Below, in pieces: positions 35,825 to 47,240 of a DNA stretch of 64,000 nt (position 1 is the first letter of the stretch; every line of letters begins with the position of its first letter). The position numbers and the translations under genes are program-made. Under the pieces are notes generated by a model. The model was not told where the DNA came from. It did no database searches and was given only the letters and a program-made list of their open reading frames with translations. Source of the DNA: Lucifuga dentata (taxonomy: Eukaryota > Chordata > Actinopteri > Ophidiiformes > Bythitidae); NCBI GenBank assembly GCA_014773175.1, contig VXCM01000204.1:321663-385662 (forward strand), given 5' to 3'.

Positions 35825-37219
35825 AACCAGAAGAAAATAAACCTCCTTATTACTAAAATCTTTACTGTTGTCAACATCAAAGTAGCTTCCTAGACTGTTT
35901 CAGTTAAAAGAGTCACATGAGGGGGTTCATTTTGTGTCAGGGATGCCCACCACCCTCCTCTCCTGCTGTTTTTCTTTTAATAAACATCCCTCTTTCAGGC
36001 ATCCTCTCACAGACCACAGTGTAAGACTCATCTCATGTTGCCTTATTCATGCCAACACTGACAACAAGAAGAATGAAGCCTTTAAATCCCTGCCAGACAC
36101 ACACACACACACAGAGGACTCTGTTGGCAGGTAGCTTCCTGTTTCAGTATCCAGTCTTCTCTGCTGCAGTACCGGTGCAGCAGAGGCTTCTCAGGTGTGT
36201 TTGTAGTGCACCTGTCCATGTACATGTCACAGATGGGGAATCTGAACTTGGCATCAGCAGAAAGGAGGGTTGTCCATGTGAGGTCAGTAACGGGAAACAG
36301 AAATACTACAAAGCATGGACATGCAGAAAGGCAGACGGAGCACCTTCTTGTTATCTAAAAGGGGGGAAACGACACAGACTGAGCCAGAATCTATGTGAAA
36401 ATACAGCATCACCATCACTTACTGTGTTTACAATCTGTTCTATTATTCTGTCTTGTCAGCTTAACTGAATTAGTTTATGATCGTCCTCCTGTAATCTCTC
36501 CAAACCTGATTTTCTTGTCTTGCTGGTATTTTTCTCTTCTTTGAATTTGCTCTTGTTTTCCATCTGTCTTTCTATCCCAACTCCACTTTTCTTTTGATTG
36601 TCTGTTTCTTCTGAAATAAGCGCTGATCAGAAGCAGTTGATTTACACACCAACAAACAAGCGAATGTGCAGGGGTGCACATTGTGTGTGTGTGTGTGTGT
36701 TTGGATGGTTTAATTGGTTGGTAGAAGACTCCATATTTTCAGCAATACAGATGCAAACCATCTAATATTGCCAGACTTATCCAACTTTACAAAGGAAATT
36801 TCTTGCTGTTTTCTTTTTTTTTTTTTTTTTTTTNTTTTTTTTTTTTTTTTTTTGCCACCCCATTTATAGATCACAAAGGTAGCATACACATACATACCAC
36901 AGTTATTTTCCAATACTTAAAAACATCTACTGAGGATGGGCTATTTGTCCACTGCTGGAGATAGAAGTAGGATCTCTACCTGCAACAGGTGTCTCTCTTT
37001 TCTATTCAGGTTAATGTTTTCACGTTGGGTTCAATTAATGTCATAACAGTGAAATCCAGACAGACAGAAAGAGACAGTAAGGGAGAGAGACAAAGATGAA
37101 GAGAGAAAGATACTCTCTCTCTCTCACTATGTCTGTGTTGGCCGCTTGGTACGCCAAAGAGCATTTAGTGGAGAGCCGACAAAGTTTTTTTGTTTTTTTT
37201 TTTTAACAATTTTGAGCTT
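35825..37219. other. Intron 2 segment, no gene recognised
   Basis: Contains a poly(T) tract with an N (36818-36853, N at 36834) and short GA/CT tracts near 37070-37130. No exon was recognised. Confidence 0.6.
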
Positions 37220-37270
37220 GTGTGTGCACCATTTATGTGCAGCCCTGCTGCACATAAATGGTGCACACAC
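37220..37270. repeat. Perfect 24-bp inverted repeat with a 3-bp loop
   Basis: Arms 37220-37243 and 37247-37270 are exact reverse complements over 24 bp, separated by CCT. The left arm starts GTGTGTGCACCATTTATG. A partial third unit (CACACACCATAAATGTG) follows directly. The 3-nt loop is too tight for a typical microRNA precursor. Confidence 0.92.
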
Positions 37271-37620
37271 CATAAATGTGTCTGAGATCAGTATCTGTTG
37301 TCACTTAAATGTACAAAATTGTGATGTACTGATCTGAAGATTGTCTGCATCTTGGCTAAATTTTATGACCAATTACAATGATCTATGTCTTGTTTCATAC
37401 TAAAATCTGAAGGATGATTTTGATTCCAAAGCCAAATGAATGTTCATTTAGTGATCAGAATCTGTAATTTGTTGCTGATCTGGCATGAATTCATTCAGGA
37501 AATTGCATAAAAGTGAGCGTAGACAATGCTTGTGATAGTGGAATGAATGGTCCTTTCAAATAACACCAGATTCATAGAAAGTACAGGCTGTACCTAGATA
37601 TAAATTTTTTGAGGCGCACG

Positions 37621-37622
<2 letters not shown>

Positions 37623-37669
<47 letters not shown>

Positions 37670-37680
37670 CACACACACAG
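37623..37680. repeat. (CA)n microsatellite
   Basis: About 28 CA units with one GCAC interruption. Confidence 0.93.
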
Positions 37681-38039
37681 TCAGACTGAGGAAAGACCAG
37701 AGTTCAGATGTACACAGACAGTTCAGCGCAGACGGTGCCGCTCACATCTCTATTGGCGTCTGGGCCAGAAGAGGAGACATCAGGTAATTAAAAAGAAAAG
37801 TGAGAGAAAGAAGGGGGGGGGGGNAGAGTGGGAGGGAAGGAGAGAAAGAGGCCAGTAGGGAGAAGGATAATGGACAACCTCATGTGGCTTCACCAGAAAA
37901 CATAACTAGTTATTATCAGTCTAATCAGCAATCACCATGTTAAGACTTTTGCTTAGATAACAGAGAGAAACTATTTTATTTCTATGAACTTTCAGATGGG
38001 ATTTGGTGTGTGGATGGATGCATGTCTCTGTCCACGTGT

Positions 38040-38049
38040 ACAGTACTGC

Positions 38050-38080
<31 letters not shown>

Positions 38081-38111
38081 GCGTGTCCATGTGTGCGCGT
38101 NACAGTACTGC

Positions 38112-38142
<31 letters not shown>

Positions 38143-38162
38143 GCGTGTCCATGTGTGCGCGT
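38040..38162. repeat. Exact 61-bp GT-containing duplication flanking a single N (probable assembly artefact)
   Basis: Bases 38040-38100 and 38102-38162 are identical, including the exact length of the GT run, around the N at 38101. Equal microsatellite length in both units argues for one locus represented twice. Confidence 0.85.
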
Positions 38163-38670
38163 GCACCAGTGTGCCTGTCCAATGATTAAATATTAAACTG
38201 CATCTGTCAGGCTTGCTCAGGAGGAAGTTGGCTTCCAGGCATGTCCACCTCGAGCTGAGAGAGAGGGGGGGAGGGAGAGAGAGAGAGAGACTGAAGAAGG
38301 TGAAAAATCATTGTGGTTGAAGCTAAAAACAAAAACATGTGAGTGAAAATTTCACAGGGAAGGAAGAACATAAGTGATAGATTTCTGTCTCTCTTCCCAC
38401 ATCTTTTGCTCCTGTCATCTGTCCAGTCCAGAGCGGAAAAGGAGAGAGACGCTGAGTTGTTATGATTTTTAAAAAAACCCAGAATGTTTTCATTTTCTGT
38501 TTGTTTCTGTTGCCATGGCAGCAGTAAGTGAAGTTAGCTTGTGTCAGGTGCTTGTTGGTTTGACCCCCGTCTTTGAAGCTGACAAGCGCTTGAAAAACAC
38601 AAGTGAGGAGTTTGGATGGTTCACTTTCACACACCCACACAGGCTCACACACACATACAGAGAGACATGG

Positions 38671-38674
<4 letters not shown>

Positions 38675-38717
<43 letters not shown>
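38675..38717. repeat. (CA)n microsatellite
   Basis: About 21 CA units followed by AAACTG. Confidence 0.93.
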
Positions 38718-38721
<4 letters not shown>

Positions 38722-39363
38722 GTAAACCAGATCTCTGATAGTAAGTGTGACTGGATGGGCTTCCACAAAGAGTTGAAATTGAAGTTAAGTGGGGATATTA
38801 TCATAACTGGGAGAGTTCATTTTGTCATAGAGGAGAGTGTGATGAATGAGTGAAGAAAGGAGTGATGCTGGAGGTATGAAGACCAGAGCGAGGACAGATT
38901 TGGCCTTTAAACCAAAAACACATCTGACTTCAAATAGATTAGGCTGTACAAAAGCAAGCCAGACTAATAAATTCTTCTCAGGACTTGGTCATCCATATAC
39001 CATCCCCTGTAAAGTTCCTACATGCTGCAACAAAAATGGAATGTTGTTTTATCAAGTAAAACAAAAAGTCACACATGCGCATTATTCGCATGCTGTCCAT
39101 TTGAACGATGTTTGCTGTGCCTCAGAGCAGCAAAGAGGTAGAAGAGCTTTCTCTCTCACTCACTCTCTCTCTCTCATTCTGTAAGCCTAGTAAATATTTC
39201 AGCGGTTCAGGCGCCTACGCCAAGCCTCGCCACCACCCTGACATGTCATTGACCATTAGTGCTAACCTGCTGCTTCCACGCCACCTTGTCATTTTCCTCT
39301 CTCTCCTTTGTTTCTACCAAATTTTCTACCTTCCTTTTCCTCTCCAAAGTCTGATGTGAATGG

Positions 39364-39957
39364 TTAAAGGACCATACCATCATACCACACCATATGCATG
39401 ATTGAGCCTAATATATTCAATTTTCACACACATAGCGTTACTGACAATCATTTAAGCATACTACTAGAATGGTGAACTAATTTTTTTTCCCTACCTTCCA
39501 GACCTCCATTGGTTTCAGTTCATTCTGGTATGCTATTAAAATCAACTTGTTGATACTTAAAATGTTCTTGGGATAGGTAACCCATCATCATGAACAACAC
39601 GTGTATTCAGGGTTTTTTAGAAGTTACGTAATTTTAGCGTTTAAGCCCATTAAAAAGCGTGGAGTGAATGTATGTCTCCACAAGGGAATATAGTCCCAAA
39701 AGAAGACCTGCATTTATCAACAAATTTAAATGACTGTGAACTTCATAATTCAGCATAACTATTAGCAGGTGAAAAATATCAATTTTTAAGGTGGGTGTAT
39801 TGCTTGAATATTTGACTTTGAAAGATGAAGAGATTTTGCAAAATATCAGGAAAGCTGAAATATGGTTTTATCCTTTGGGAAATGATTGTCAGTAACCTTA
39901 CGTGTATGAAAATTGAATATATAAGGCTCAAACGTGCAAAATGGATGGTGTGGTCCC
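39364..39957 (+). mobile_element. TTAA-flanked MITE copy, left partner of an inverted pair
   Basis: It begins TTAAAGGACCATACCATC with ATGATTGAGCCTAATATATTC and ends AATATATAAGGCTCAAACGT then GGATGGTGTGGTCCC. Internal blocks include CCTACCTTCCAGACCTCCAT, GGTTTCAGTTCATTCTGGT, GGGAATATAGTCCCAAAAG and AAGGTGGGTGTATTGC. The copy at 40258-40823 carries these blocks as reverse complements in reverse order. Confidence 0.85.
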
Positions 39958-39991
39958 TTCTGCCATAGTCCTTAAAGGACTATGACAGAAG
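39957..39991. repeat. Imperfect 17-bp palindrome at the MITE right edge
   Basis: Arms 39957-39973 and 39975-39991 pair with one mismatch around a single central A. The centre reads GTCCTTAAAGGAC, which looks like a right and a left end of the MITE family joined across TTAA. This may be a footprint of end-to-end insertion; that is inference. Confidence 0.7.
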
Positions 39992-40257
39992 TCTGCTCCT
40001 GTGTGAAGCTTATTTAAATCATGAAGTGTAATAAAGTGTGGCAATTTGAGTGGTAAAACAATATTCCACTCCAGCAAGAAGCCATTGTTGCAATTTGTAA
40101 ATGAATTGATGAAACTTAGCAATGGCCCAAAAATTTAAACTTGCATATTTTCTGTTGAAGCAAAATCTAAGCATTATTTTTAGCTCTAGCTGAAATCTAA
40201 AACATACATGACCATGTATGTGCTCATAGGTACATGTAAGGATTTGTTTTTTAAAGG

Positions 40258-40823
40258 TAAAGGACCATACCGGCCATTTTGCATGTTTGAGCCTAATATA
40301 TCCAACTTGTATACATGTTACATTACTGACAACCATTTCCCAAACGATAAAACCTTATTTCAGCTTTCCTGATATTTTGCAAAATCTCTTAATCTTTTAA
40401 AATCAAATATTCAAGCGATACACCCACCTTAAAAATCGGTGTTTCTCCAGCTAATAGTTACACAGCCTTATGAAGTCATGGTCAGTTAAATTTTTTGATA
40501 AACGCAGGTCTTCTTTTGGGACTATATTCCCTGTGGAGACATACAATTACTCCACGCTTTTTATTGCGCTTAAATGCTAAACTTTAAAAAAAAAAAACAA
40601 AACCTGAATATATGTGTTGTTCATAATGATGGATTAAAGAACAAGTTGATTTTAATAGCGTACCAGAATGAACTGAAACCAATGGCGGTCTGGAAGGTAG
40701 GGGAAAAAAATTAATTCACCGAAAAAATTAATTCACTGTTCAGTAGTATGCTTTGGGAAATGATTGTATGAAAATTGAATATATTAGGCTAAAACCTGCA
40801 AAATAGATGGTATGCTCCTTTAA
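40258..40823 (-). mobile_element. TTAA-flanked MITE copy, right partner of an inverted pair
   Basis: The ends read TAAAGGACCATACCGGCC then TTTTGCATGTTTGAGCC, and GATGGTATGCTCCTTTAA. The interior is inverted relative to 39364-39957: GGGACTATATTCCCTG, ACCAGAATGAACTGAAACC, ATGGCGGTCTGGAAGGTAGG. The two copies lie about 300 bp apart in opposite orientation, and an intron transcript could pair over several hundred bases. Near the right end an ATTAATTCACxG block is duplicated. Confidence 0.85.
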
Positions 40824-41086
40824 GGCACAATGCAGTAAAACGTGGTGAGCCCAGAAAATGAAAAAACATCTTAAACATTTTATATCTTGTTCTCCCCTTC
40901 CTTTCCCTCTGTATTCACACACACAAACACATGCGCGCACACACACATACACACACACACACACATATACATGCATGCAGAGATTGGATCAATCAAGAGA
41001 ACAACAGGCTCAGTGTCAACTGAGGCACAGTCTGAGCCTAATCGATCTAGAGGCAGGTCTTTTGGCGTACACTCTATTTGGGCTAG

Positions 41087-41090
<4 letters not shown>

Positions 41091-41127
<37 letters not shown>
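41091..41127. repeat. (CA)n microsatellite
   Basis: About 18 uninterrupted CA units. Confidence 0.9.
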
Positions 41128-41129
<2 letters not shown>

Positions 41130-42041
41130 CAGACACAAAGACTCCACAGATGTGAGCTCTAGCTAAGAGTTTTATAGAGGCCTTGGTTCTAGTTGCTAAT
41201 CAGTCTCTTCCACATACTGTAGATGCCATCGTGTCTATATATGATGTGTGTGTGTGTTTCTGGAAAATATCGAGGGAGTTGACGGATAAAACAGGCGCCT
41301 TTAAGAGACCCAGTTCTGCACTTAACCTGCCAACAATTCACAGTGAAATAAAAAGACTCAGTGAACATGGAGATGATGGAGAGGTGGTGGGATAGATAAA
41401 AGAGAGTGAGAGAAAAAAAGAGAGAGAAGCTATCAGCATCACCTTCTTTTTCTCTGTGGTGGGTGTGATTGAATGTCAGACTCCATCGTGTCAAGAAGCC
41501 CAAACAATTTTCAAGTAATTTTGTTTGTGACACACTTTCTTGACCATTTTGTCAATGTCCAGGCTGCATTGTCTGAAAGTGCTGTTATATCTTCCATTCA
41601 TCATTAGAAGTTACAGCTCTGGTGAAAAGCAAAGTGATGGCAAACATTCACAACCACATTCATAAAGTTTTGTGGGTGGAAGCACAGCGTCAGAGCTGTA
41701 GTTGGAAGTTGCAGTTCATCATTAGTTGTTAAAATCCTCCATATTGTATTATTGTAGTTAACGGAGTATTTACGTGATGTTTTCATGAATACATCTATGC
41801 TTAAAAACAACAAGAAGTATGTCTGTTTTTGCATACTAGCACATGGCTAGTTTGGCATAATTACAGTAACATTATGTTTGATGCAAACACATACAGAGTG
41901 TTGCATTTTATTATGTATGAGTTGGAATGGCAAGAAAATTCCACTGTTTCACTGGAAAAATTTAAAAAAGAAAGAAAAAAGGAAAAAGAAAAAGGAAATT
42001 CCGATCTGTGTATTTAGATTGCAGTCACATTGTTAGATATC

Positions 42042-42042
<1 letters not shown>

Positions 42043-42084
<42 letters not shown>
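42043..42084. repeat. (TAGA)n microsatellite
   Basis: About ten tetranucleotide units followed by TATGATATGATTTGATTT, a decaying variant. Confidence 0.95.
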
Positions 42085-42295
42085 TGATATGATTTGATTT
42101 ATTTCCACATGTGAATGTGGCCCAAAATTAATCTGAGCTTATCTGATTCCATGTTCCTTTTTTTTTTTTTTTTTTTTNTTTTTTTTTTTTTTTTGACCAT
42201 ATACATCTTTGCAATGCATATCCAATATGTACCACAGAGCAAAAGATCTAAATCCGTGGTCGTCTAAATGTAGCATAAAAGTGCAGACTCTCAGT

Positions 42296-42745
42296 ATGTA
42301 AGTATGTATGTATGTAGGTAAGTAAGTAAGTAGGTAGGTAGTAGGTAGGTAGGTAAAGTTTATTTGTATAGCACCTTTCAAGAGCAAATGTCACAAAGTG
42401 CTTCACAATAAAAAAAAAAAACGTTAAAATGGAACTATAAAATGCAAACAAATAAAAATAGTGCACTACCTAAGAAATATACAAATTAATAAAATATGCA
42501 GCAGAAACAAGCTACCCAAAAGCAATTTTATAAAGACGAGTCTTAAGCTGCTTTTTAAGTCCACTGATCTCAAGCTTGGTGGGAGAGAGTTCCACAGTGG
42601 AGCCACAGCCTCAAAGGCTGTGTCACCTTTAGTTTTGAGCCTTGAACGAGGAACGACCAGCAGACCCTGGTCAGACGATCTGAGAATCCTGAATATAAGG
42701 CTGTATGAGTTCCACAGTGTAGGTCGGTGTTTGGCCATGCAGATT
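42296..42745 (-). mobile_element. 5'-truncated LINE 3' end (L2/Rex1-like)
   Basis: On the minus strand a short frame includes GDTAFEAVAPLWNSLPPSLR followed by SVDLKSSLRLVFIKLLL, matching the C-terminal 'GDRAFxxxAPxLWNSLP' region of L2/Rex1-type LINE proteins. It runs into a 3' end with CACTTTGTGACATTTGCTC, AAAGGTGCTATACAAATAAA and a tetranucleotide tail (TACC/TACT units on this strand). No endonuclease or reverse transcriptase region remains, as expected for a 5'-truncated insertion. The exact clade is not certain. Confidence 0.7.
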
Positions 42746-43581
42746 CTTCACTGTTGATTCCCTTGCTCGAAAGTGATTTTCACCTTTGTTAATTGTTGTC
42801 AAATTATTATTTTATCAAATTATTAAATTATTATCCGTGTGCATAACTAAGAAACACAAAGAGCAAAAATTATGGTGCTGAGCTGCAGCACAGTGCTGCC
42901 AGTTTTGATGTGCGCTCCTAAACATGTAGATTGTTAATCTAACCATCCACTTTTCCTAAGGTGGTTCAGTAGAGGCCAACATTTCTGTTTATGATTTGTT
43001 ATCCAGCAGCTGGTTGCTTCCTTATTGCTGAGAGATTCTGCTAATATGGTGAATTTGTTTCACTTATTCACATCTGAGCTCATCTATGCCACTCCCTTTT
43101 TCAGGCCACCTGAAACTTCTCCCAGGATGTGTTTGGTTCCATTCCATGATGTTTCTGTCCACTCTTAAAGCGAGCTTCAAGCCTGTCTGTTGTGTCTAAG
43201 CTAATTAAAGCTGAATTATTGATACTCTAGTGAATTATTCAGAGAGGATAATTAGAGATAGAGACAATGGTAAACACAGGTAGAGCAGCTCCACAGCAAA
43301 AGAGAGAGAGAAAATTAAATGGAGAGAGAGAAGGGGACACTGTGGCCTTTATATATCTGGCTTTTGCCAGCTTTCTCCCTCTCTTTGCCCCCTATGTTTC
43401 ATTCTTTTCCTCCAGTTTTATATAATTCCCTCTCACTCCTATTTTGATGTCTCTGTCCTTGACTCTGCAGTATTCTGTCATCTTCCTTCCTTCCTTCCTT
43501 CCTTCCTTCCTTCCTTCCTCAACTGTACCTGCTCTTTGATTGTATTCTCCATGCTGCACCCATTATTTTCTTACAGACTTT

Positions 43582-43626
<45 letters not shown>

Positions 43627-44624
43627 CCTCTCTCTCTCTCTGTCTCTCTTTCTCTTCCTTTCTTCTGTTGCTATGACATTAGCTAGCTGTGTGTCAGGCT
43701 GGCCTTGAGGGATGAGACTAAAGAGCTAAGTATTGTGCTTTTCATTTAATTACTCCTCCCTCTTTTTCTCCCCACCTCCCTCCACCCGGCCTGGTTTCCA
43801 TGTACAATCATGCCCTGTCTTCCTTTCTGCTGCTCCCTCACCTTTCATTATGCTTCACTGTCTATTCCTCTACTCCTACCTGTCTCTGCCATTGTGCCAC
43901 TTTGTGCAGGTCTTCCTCATGTCTCTCCATCTTCATTCTCTGATGAAAGAGGAGACAGGCTTGGTGTAACATCACACCCATATCCTTCCAGCATAACTAT
44001 TTGCACCATGGAAACACTCCATCCTGTAGCCTTTTGCTTGATAACAGAGATTTTTGTTATTTCCTTCCTGTTTTTGGTGTAAATCTGTATGAAGTGAAGC
44101 TGCTAAATGTGCAAATAGTTCTATAGCTGCAAACACACATACTCATTGTGGTTGTGCAGTGTGTGTGTGTGTGTGTGTGTGTTGGCCTAGGCTTGACCTT
44201 GATTACCTTAGTGACGGTGAGACTCCTCATTAGTGGTGGACTGGAGGAAACTGTTGGGTAATGAGGAGCAGCATTGTCCTTAGGGACACACACACACACA
44301 CATACAGAGATGCCAATGCACCACTTTGTACTAGTGCTTTCATGCACCTGCTGACACCTGCGCTTATGCAAGATCTCATACACAAGTCTCACGTATACAC
44401 ACACACACACACATTCTTTCTCAGAGTACATCTCAGTCTCATGGCCCCCCACTCAGTTGTCTCGCCTCACCTTCTGTTTAGTGTTTTTTTTTCCCTCTCC
44501 CACACACATTCTGCCTGTTCCCCCCCCCCCNCCCCGTCTCTGTCTTCCTCTCTCTGACAGACCACCAGGCAGACCTCTCAGACCTTGCTGCCCACTGAGT
44601 TCCTTTAGGGAGGGAACATGATAG
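42746..44624. other. Intron 2 segment, pyrimidine-rich simple repeats
   Basis: Holds a (CTTC)n tract at 43482-43519, a long TC tract at about 43585-43641, GT and CA tracts near 44158-44181 and 44286-44300, and a C-run with an N at 44531. No exon was recognised. Confidence 0.6.
43482..43641. repeat. (CTTC)n and (TC)n tracts
   Basis: A tetranucleotide CTTC tract (43482-43519) and a TC tract (about 43585-43641) lie 65 bp apart, with mainly pyrimidine sequence around them on the + strand. Confidence 0.9.
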
Positions 44625-44643
44625 AGTCGCCCTCTGGTGGTAG
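44625..44643 (-). promoter_or_regulatory. Strong CTCF-like motif, minus strand
   Basis: The + strand CGCCCTCTGGTGG (44628-44640) is the exact reverse complement of the CTCF core CCACCAGAGGGCG. All 13 core positions agree with the known consensus. It points back toward the promoter-side motif at 10697. Occupancy cannot be judged from sequence. Confidence 0.6.
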
Positions 44644-44744
44644 TGTTCTTACTTCAGAGAAACATTGAATTTTACTTAAGGAAAAACTCAGAAGCTCTCA
44701 GCGTCAACCTCCTGCTCAGCTGCACAATCCTCTACATCTGTTAA

Positions 44745-45060
44745 TCGTAGAGATGTTTTTGACATTTTTAACTCTGTATCAGCATAGAAACGTAGACAAA
44801 GTGAACAACTGTGAAATATATGTCATATATGTCGCAAGTTTTTGCAAACAAAAAAATTCTTGCAAGAATTCCTAGGACCATACCTTGATCTGGATCTGCA
44901 CCACAAATGAATTCCTTATTCCTGGTCCAAAAAATAATTTTCCACAAAATTTGACACCAGATCATGTCCAATGTGTTTCCATTTTTTAGAAGTCCTGCTA
45001 ACAAACAAGTCTAACCATGTGGCCTCTTTGGCAGAAGTGATGATCATATCCCAGGCTACA
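44745..45060. repeat. Diverged interspersed repeat fragment
   Basis: Contains GGATCTGCACCACAAATGAA, GTCCTGCTAACAAACAAGTC and CTCTTTGGCAGAAGTGATGA, similar to the end of the repeat at 26043-26345. The class is unknown. Confidence 0.4.
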
Positions 45061-45119
45061 TTTGAAAGGTTCTTTGGATCAGCTCAAAAGTGAACAATTT
45101 TTTTTTTTCAGTTCATTGA

Positions 45120-45131
45120 GATATATATATG

Positions 45132-45174
<43 letters not shown>
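45120..45174. repeat. (TA)n/(GT)n compound microsatellite
   Basis: An AT-alternating stretch passes directly into about 17 GT units. Confidence 0.92.
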
Positions 45175-45177
<3 letters not shown>

Positions 45178-46779
45178 CTCAATTATGATTCAAATAGCAA
45201 CACTTGTATGGATTCATAATGCTTTGTTAGAGCATTTATTAATAAGTGAAGATTCTTCCCTGTTGGATTCTACCCACTAAATGGTGTAGATTGACATTTT
45301 TGTCTTCCCATCTGAGGATGCTTTCACATGATAAGTGGTATTTGCGCTGCAGAGAGCGATCTGCGCGTTGTTCACCTCATTGCCTACTCTCCCAACGCAG
45401 CGCATGGAACAGAGTGCTCATGTAGCAATACGCTTCATCAAAAAGTAAACACAGCCGTCACAGCTGTTAATTAACCTACATTAACAGCTATGCTAGCTTT
45501 AGCTTAGGATATAGCTAACTTGATTTTTAAAATACGATCATAGATTATATTCTTGTTTACTTCTTATCTGGCTGCTAACACTTTGCCAAGCCAGCGTCTT
45601 TCTTCCTAGATCATGATTTGATTTAAAGTTGTGTTGTACAACTCAGGAAATTGCTCAGTGCTTCATTGTTGCCTCGCTTCTGTTACATCACATATAACTA
45701 TTTTGTCATTGGTTGCACTTTGGAAAGGTCAGCAGCACAGGTCAAAGCTAAATTTGGTTTGAGCACAGCATCAAAACAGAGAATCCTCAAAGATTTTTGT
45801 GCAGTTGTGTTCAGTCAAATCTGAATTATACTTTGATTTTATAACAGTTCTGGCTACTGTTTTTGTTCAATAGCTTTCCTCTATTTCCTACTTCATGCCT
45901 GGTCTTCCAGTATTTCCACTGAGCAGGTCTTCCTGGACACATAGTAGATGCTGCTCATAATAAACGTACAGCCACTAAAAAATGATGTGCAGTTGGTTAG
46001 TCTTGCAGGGATGCCATCAGAGATTTAGGGCCCCATGAAAAGACATCACTTTGGGCTTACCACACAATATTGTTTGACTGGTCATAAGCAGTATTACATC
46101 TTTAATGAAACACACCTAGACATGAAACACACACGTACATATGAAGAGTCAATCACACTTGAAAAGATAAAAACATAGTGGATCTCATACCTGGAATTTT
46201 TTGAAACCCTGGAATTCTTAGAATACTTGTCAGAGGCTTGTTGTTGGCATTTTCTGTTGGAAATATGAATATCTGAGAGAGCACCACCAGTTGCAACATA
46301 AAAGACTCTCACTCTTGTCAGCTGCATGACAGACTGCGGGTTTGTTTGCGACTCTGATTATAGTTTAATACCAGTGGGTTCTTTTCACCATTAAGCTGAC
46401 TGTCTTTCTATATGTGTGGATAAAGTCAGGGCACAGGTGTTTGTAGATGTGTAAATATGTGCAGAAAGAGATGTCTGTCTCTCCTTCCTCTGTCTTTCCT
46501 CTCCATGTCCATCTATCCAATGAGAGTCTTATTAATTATCACCATTTTCCCATTTTGATTGTTCCCCTCAGAAGCATCCAGAGAGTCAGAGGGAGTTCTT
46601 ATGCTTCGACAGCAGGCAAGGGATTCTTTCTCCTTCACTCTGCCTTCCCTCATATTCCTTCCACAATAGAGAATCCAGAGAGGGAATGTAAAAATAAAAG
46701 AAGCAAGAGAGAGAAGATGGAGAAGAGAAAAAAGTGAGAGTAGAGAAAAAAGGTATGTTGATGGGAAATAGAACAGCAA
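45175..46779. other. Intron 2 segment, no gene recognised
   Basis: Mixed sequence without recognisable exons or structured repeats. Confidence 0.55.
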
Positions 46780-47240
46780 ATAAAACTTGCTTTACAATAG
46801 AGAATCACATAAAACAAAGCTACAACTGACAGAAGCAAAGTGCCAGAAACAATTGGAGAGAAAGATATAAAAATGAGGACTTACACAAAAACAATTTCAT
46901 AGAAATGCATTTTGAGTAACAAATTCAAGGAAAAGGAAAATACTGACTCAGGCACACAGTCTGAGACCACAAGGCTTGGTCACCTTTCACTTTTTGACTT
47001 CAGCCAGTCAGAAGGTCCTCATCCAGTGATCTGAGGTCAGGTCATATATACTTGGAGCTTCACTCTCCTGAGCCTTAGAAATGATCTGTAAACACTTAAA
47101 ACTGCTAAGTTGTAAGCAGTGGGGAGAATGTGTCTTTTAGCATTGTATGTAAGGGTTATGCACAGTTCCAAAAATTTGAGGACCTTTTGAGAGTCAACTT
47201 TTGTGAAACACGTGAACATTTTGAGAATGACGTTGGCCTA
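46780..47240 (-). mobile_element. Decayed LINE tail, probably related to 42296-42745
   Basis: Shares wording with fish LINE tails, including CATAGAAATGCATTTTGAGT, CTTGGTCACCTTTCACTTT and CCTCATCCAGTGATCTGAGG, in the order seen in the 42.3-42.7 kb copy. No protein frame survives. The assignment is moderate at best. Confidence 0.4.

Larger units (their letters stand above)
37271..39363. other. Intron 2 segment, simple repeats
   Basis: Holds (CA)n at 37623-37680, a G-run with an N at 37824, the duplication around the N at 38101, a CA tract at 38675-38717 and short TC runs near 39150-39178. No exon was recognised. Confidence 0.6.
40824..42295. other. Intron 2 segment, simple repeats
   Basis: Contains CA-rich tracts near 40917-40970 and 41091-41127, a (TAGA)n tract, and a poly(T) tract with an N at 42178. 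No exon was recognised. Confidence 0.6.

Noticed and set aside
37220..37270. microRNA precursor
   Set aside because: The stem is perfect but the loop is only 3 nt and there is no flanking basal stem. A template-switch palindrome explains it better.
41829..42017. Short lysine-rich open frame
   Set aside because: The lysine run comes from an AAAG-rich simple tract, and no start context or homology is visible.
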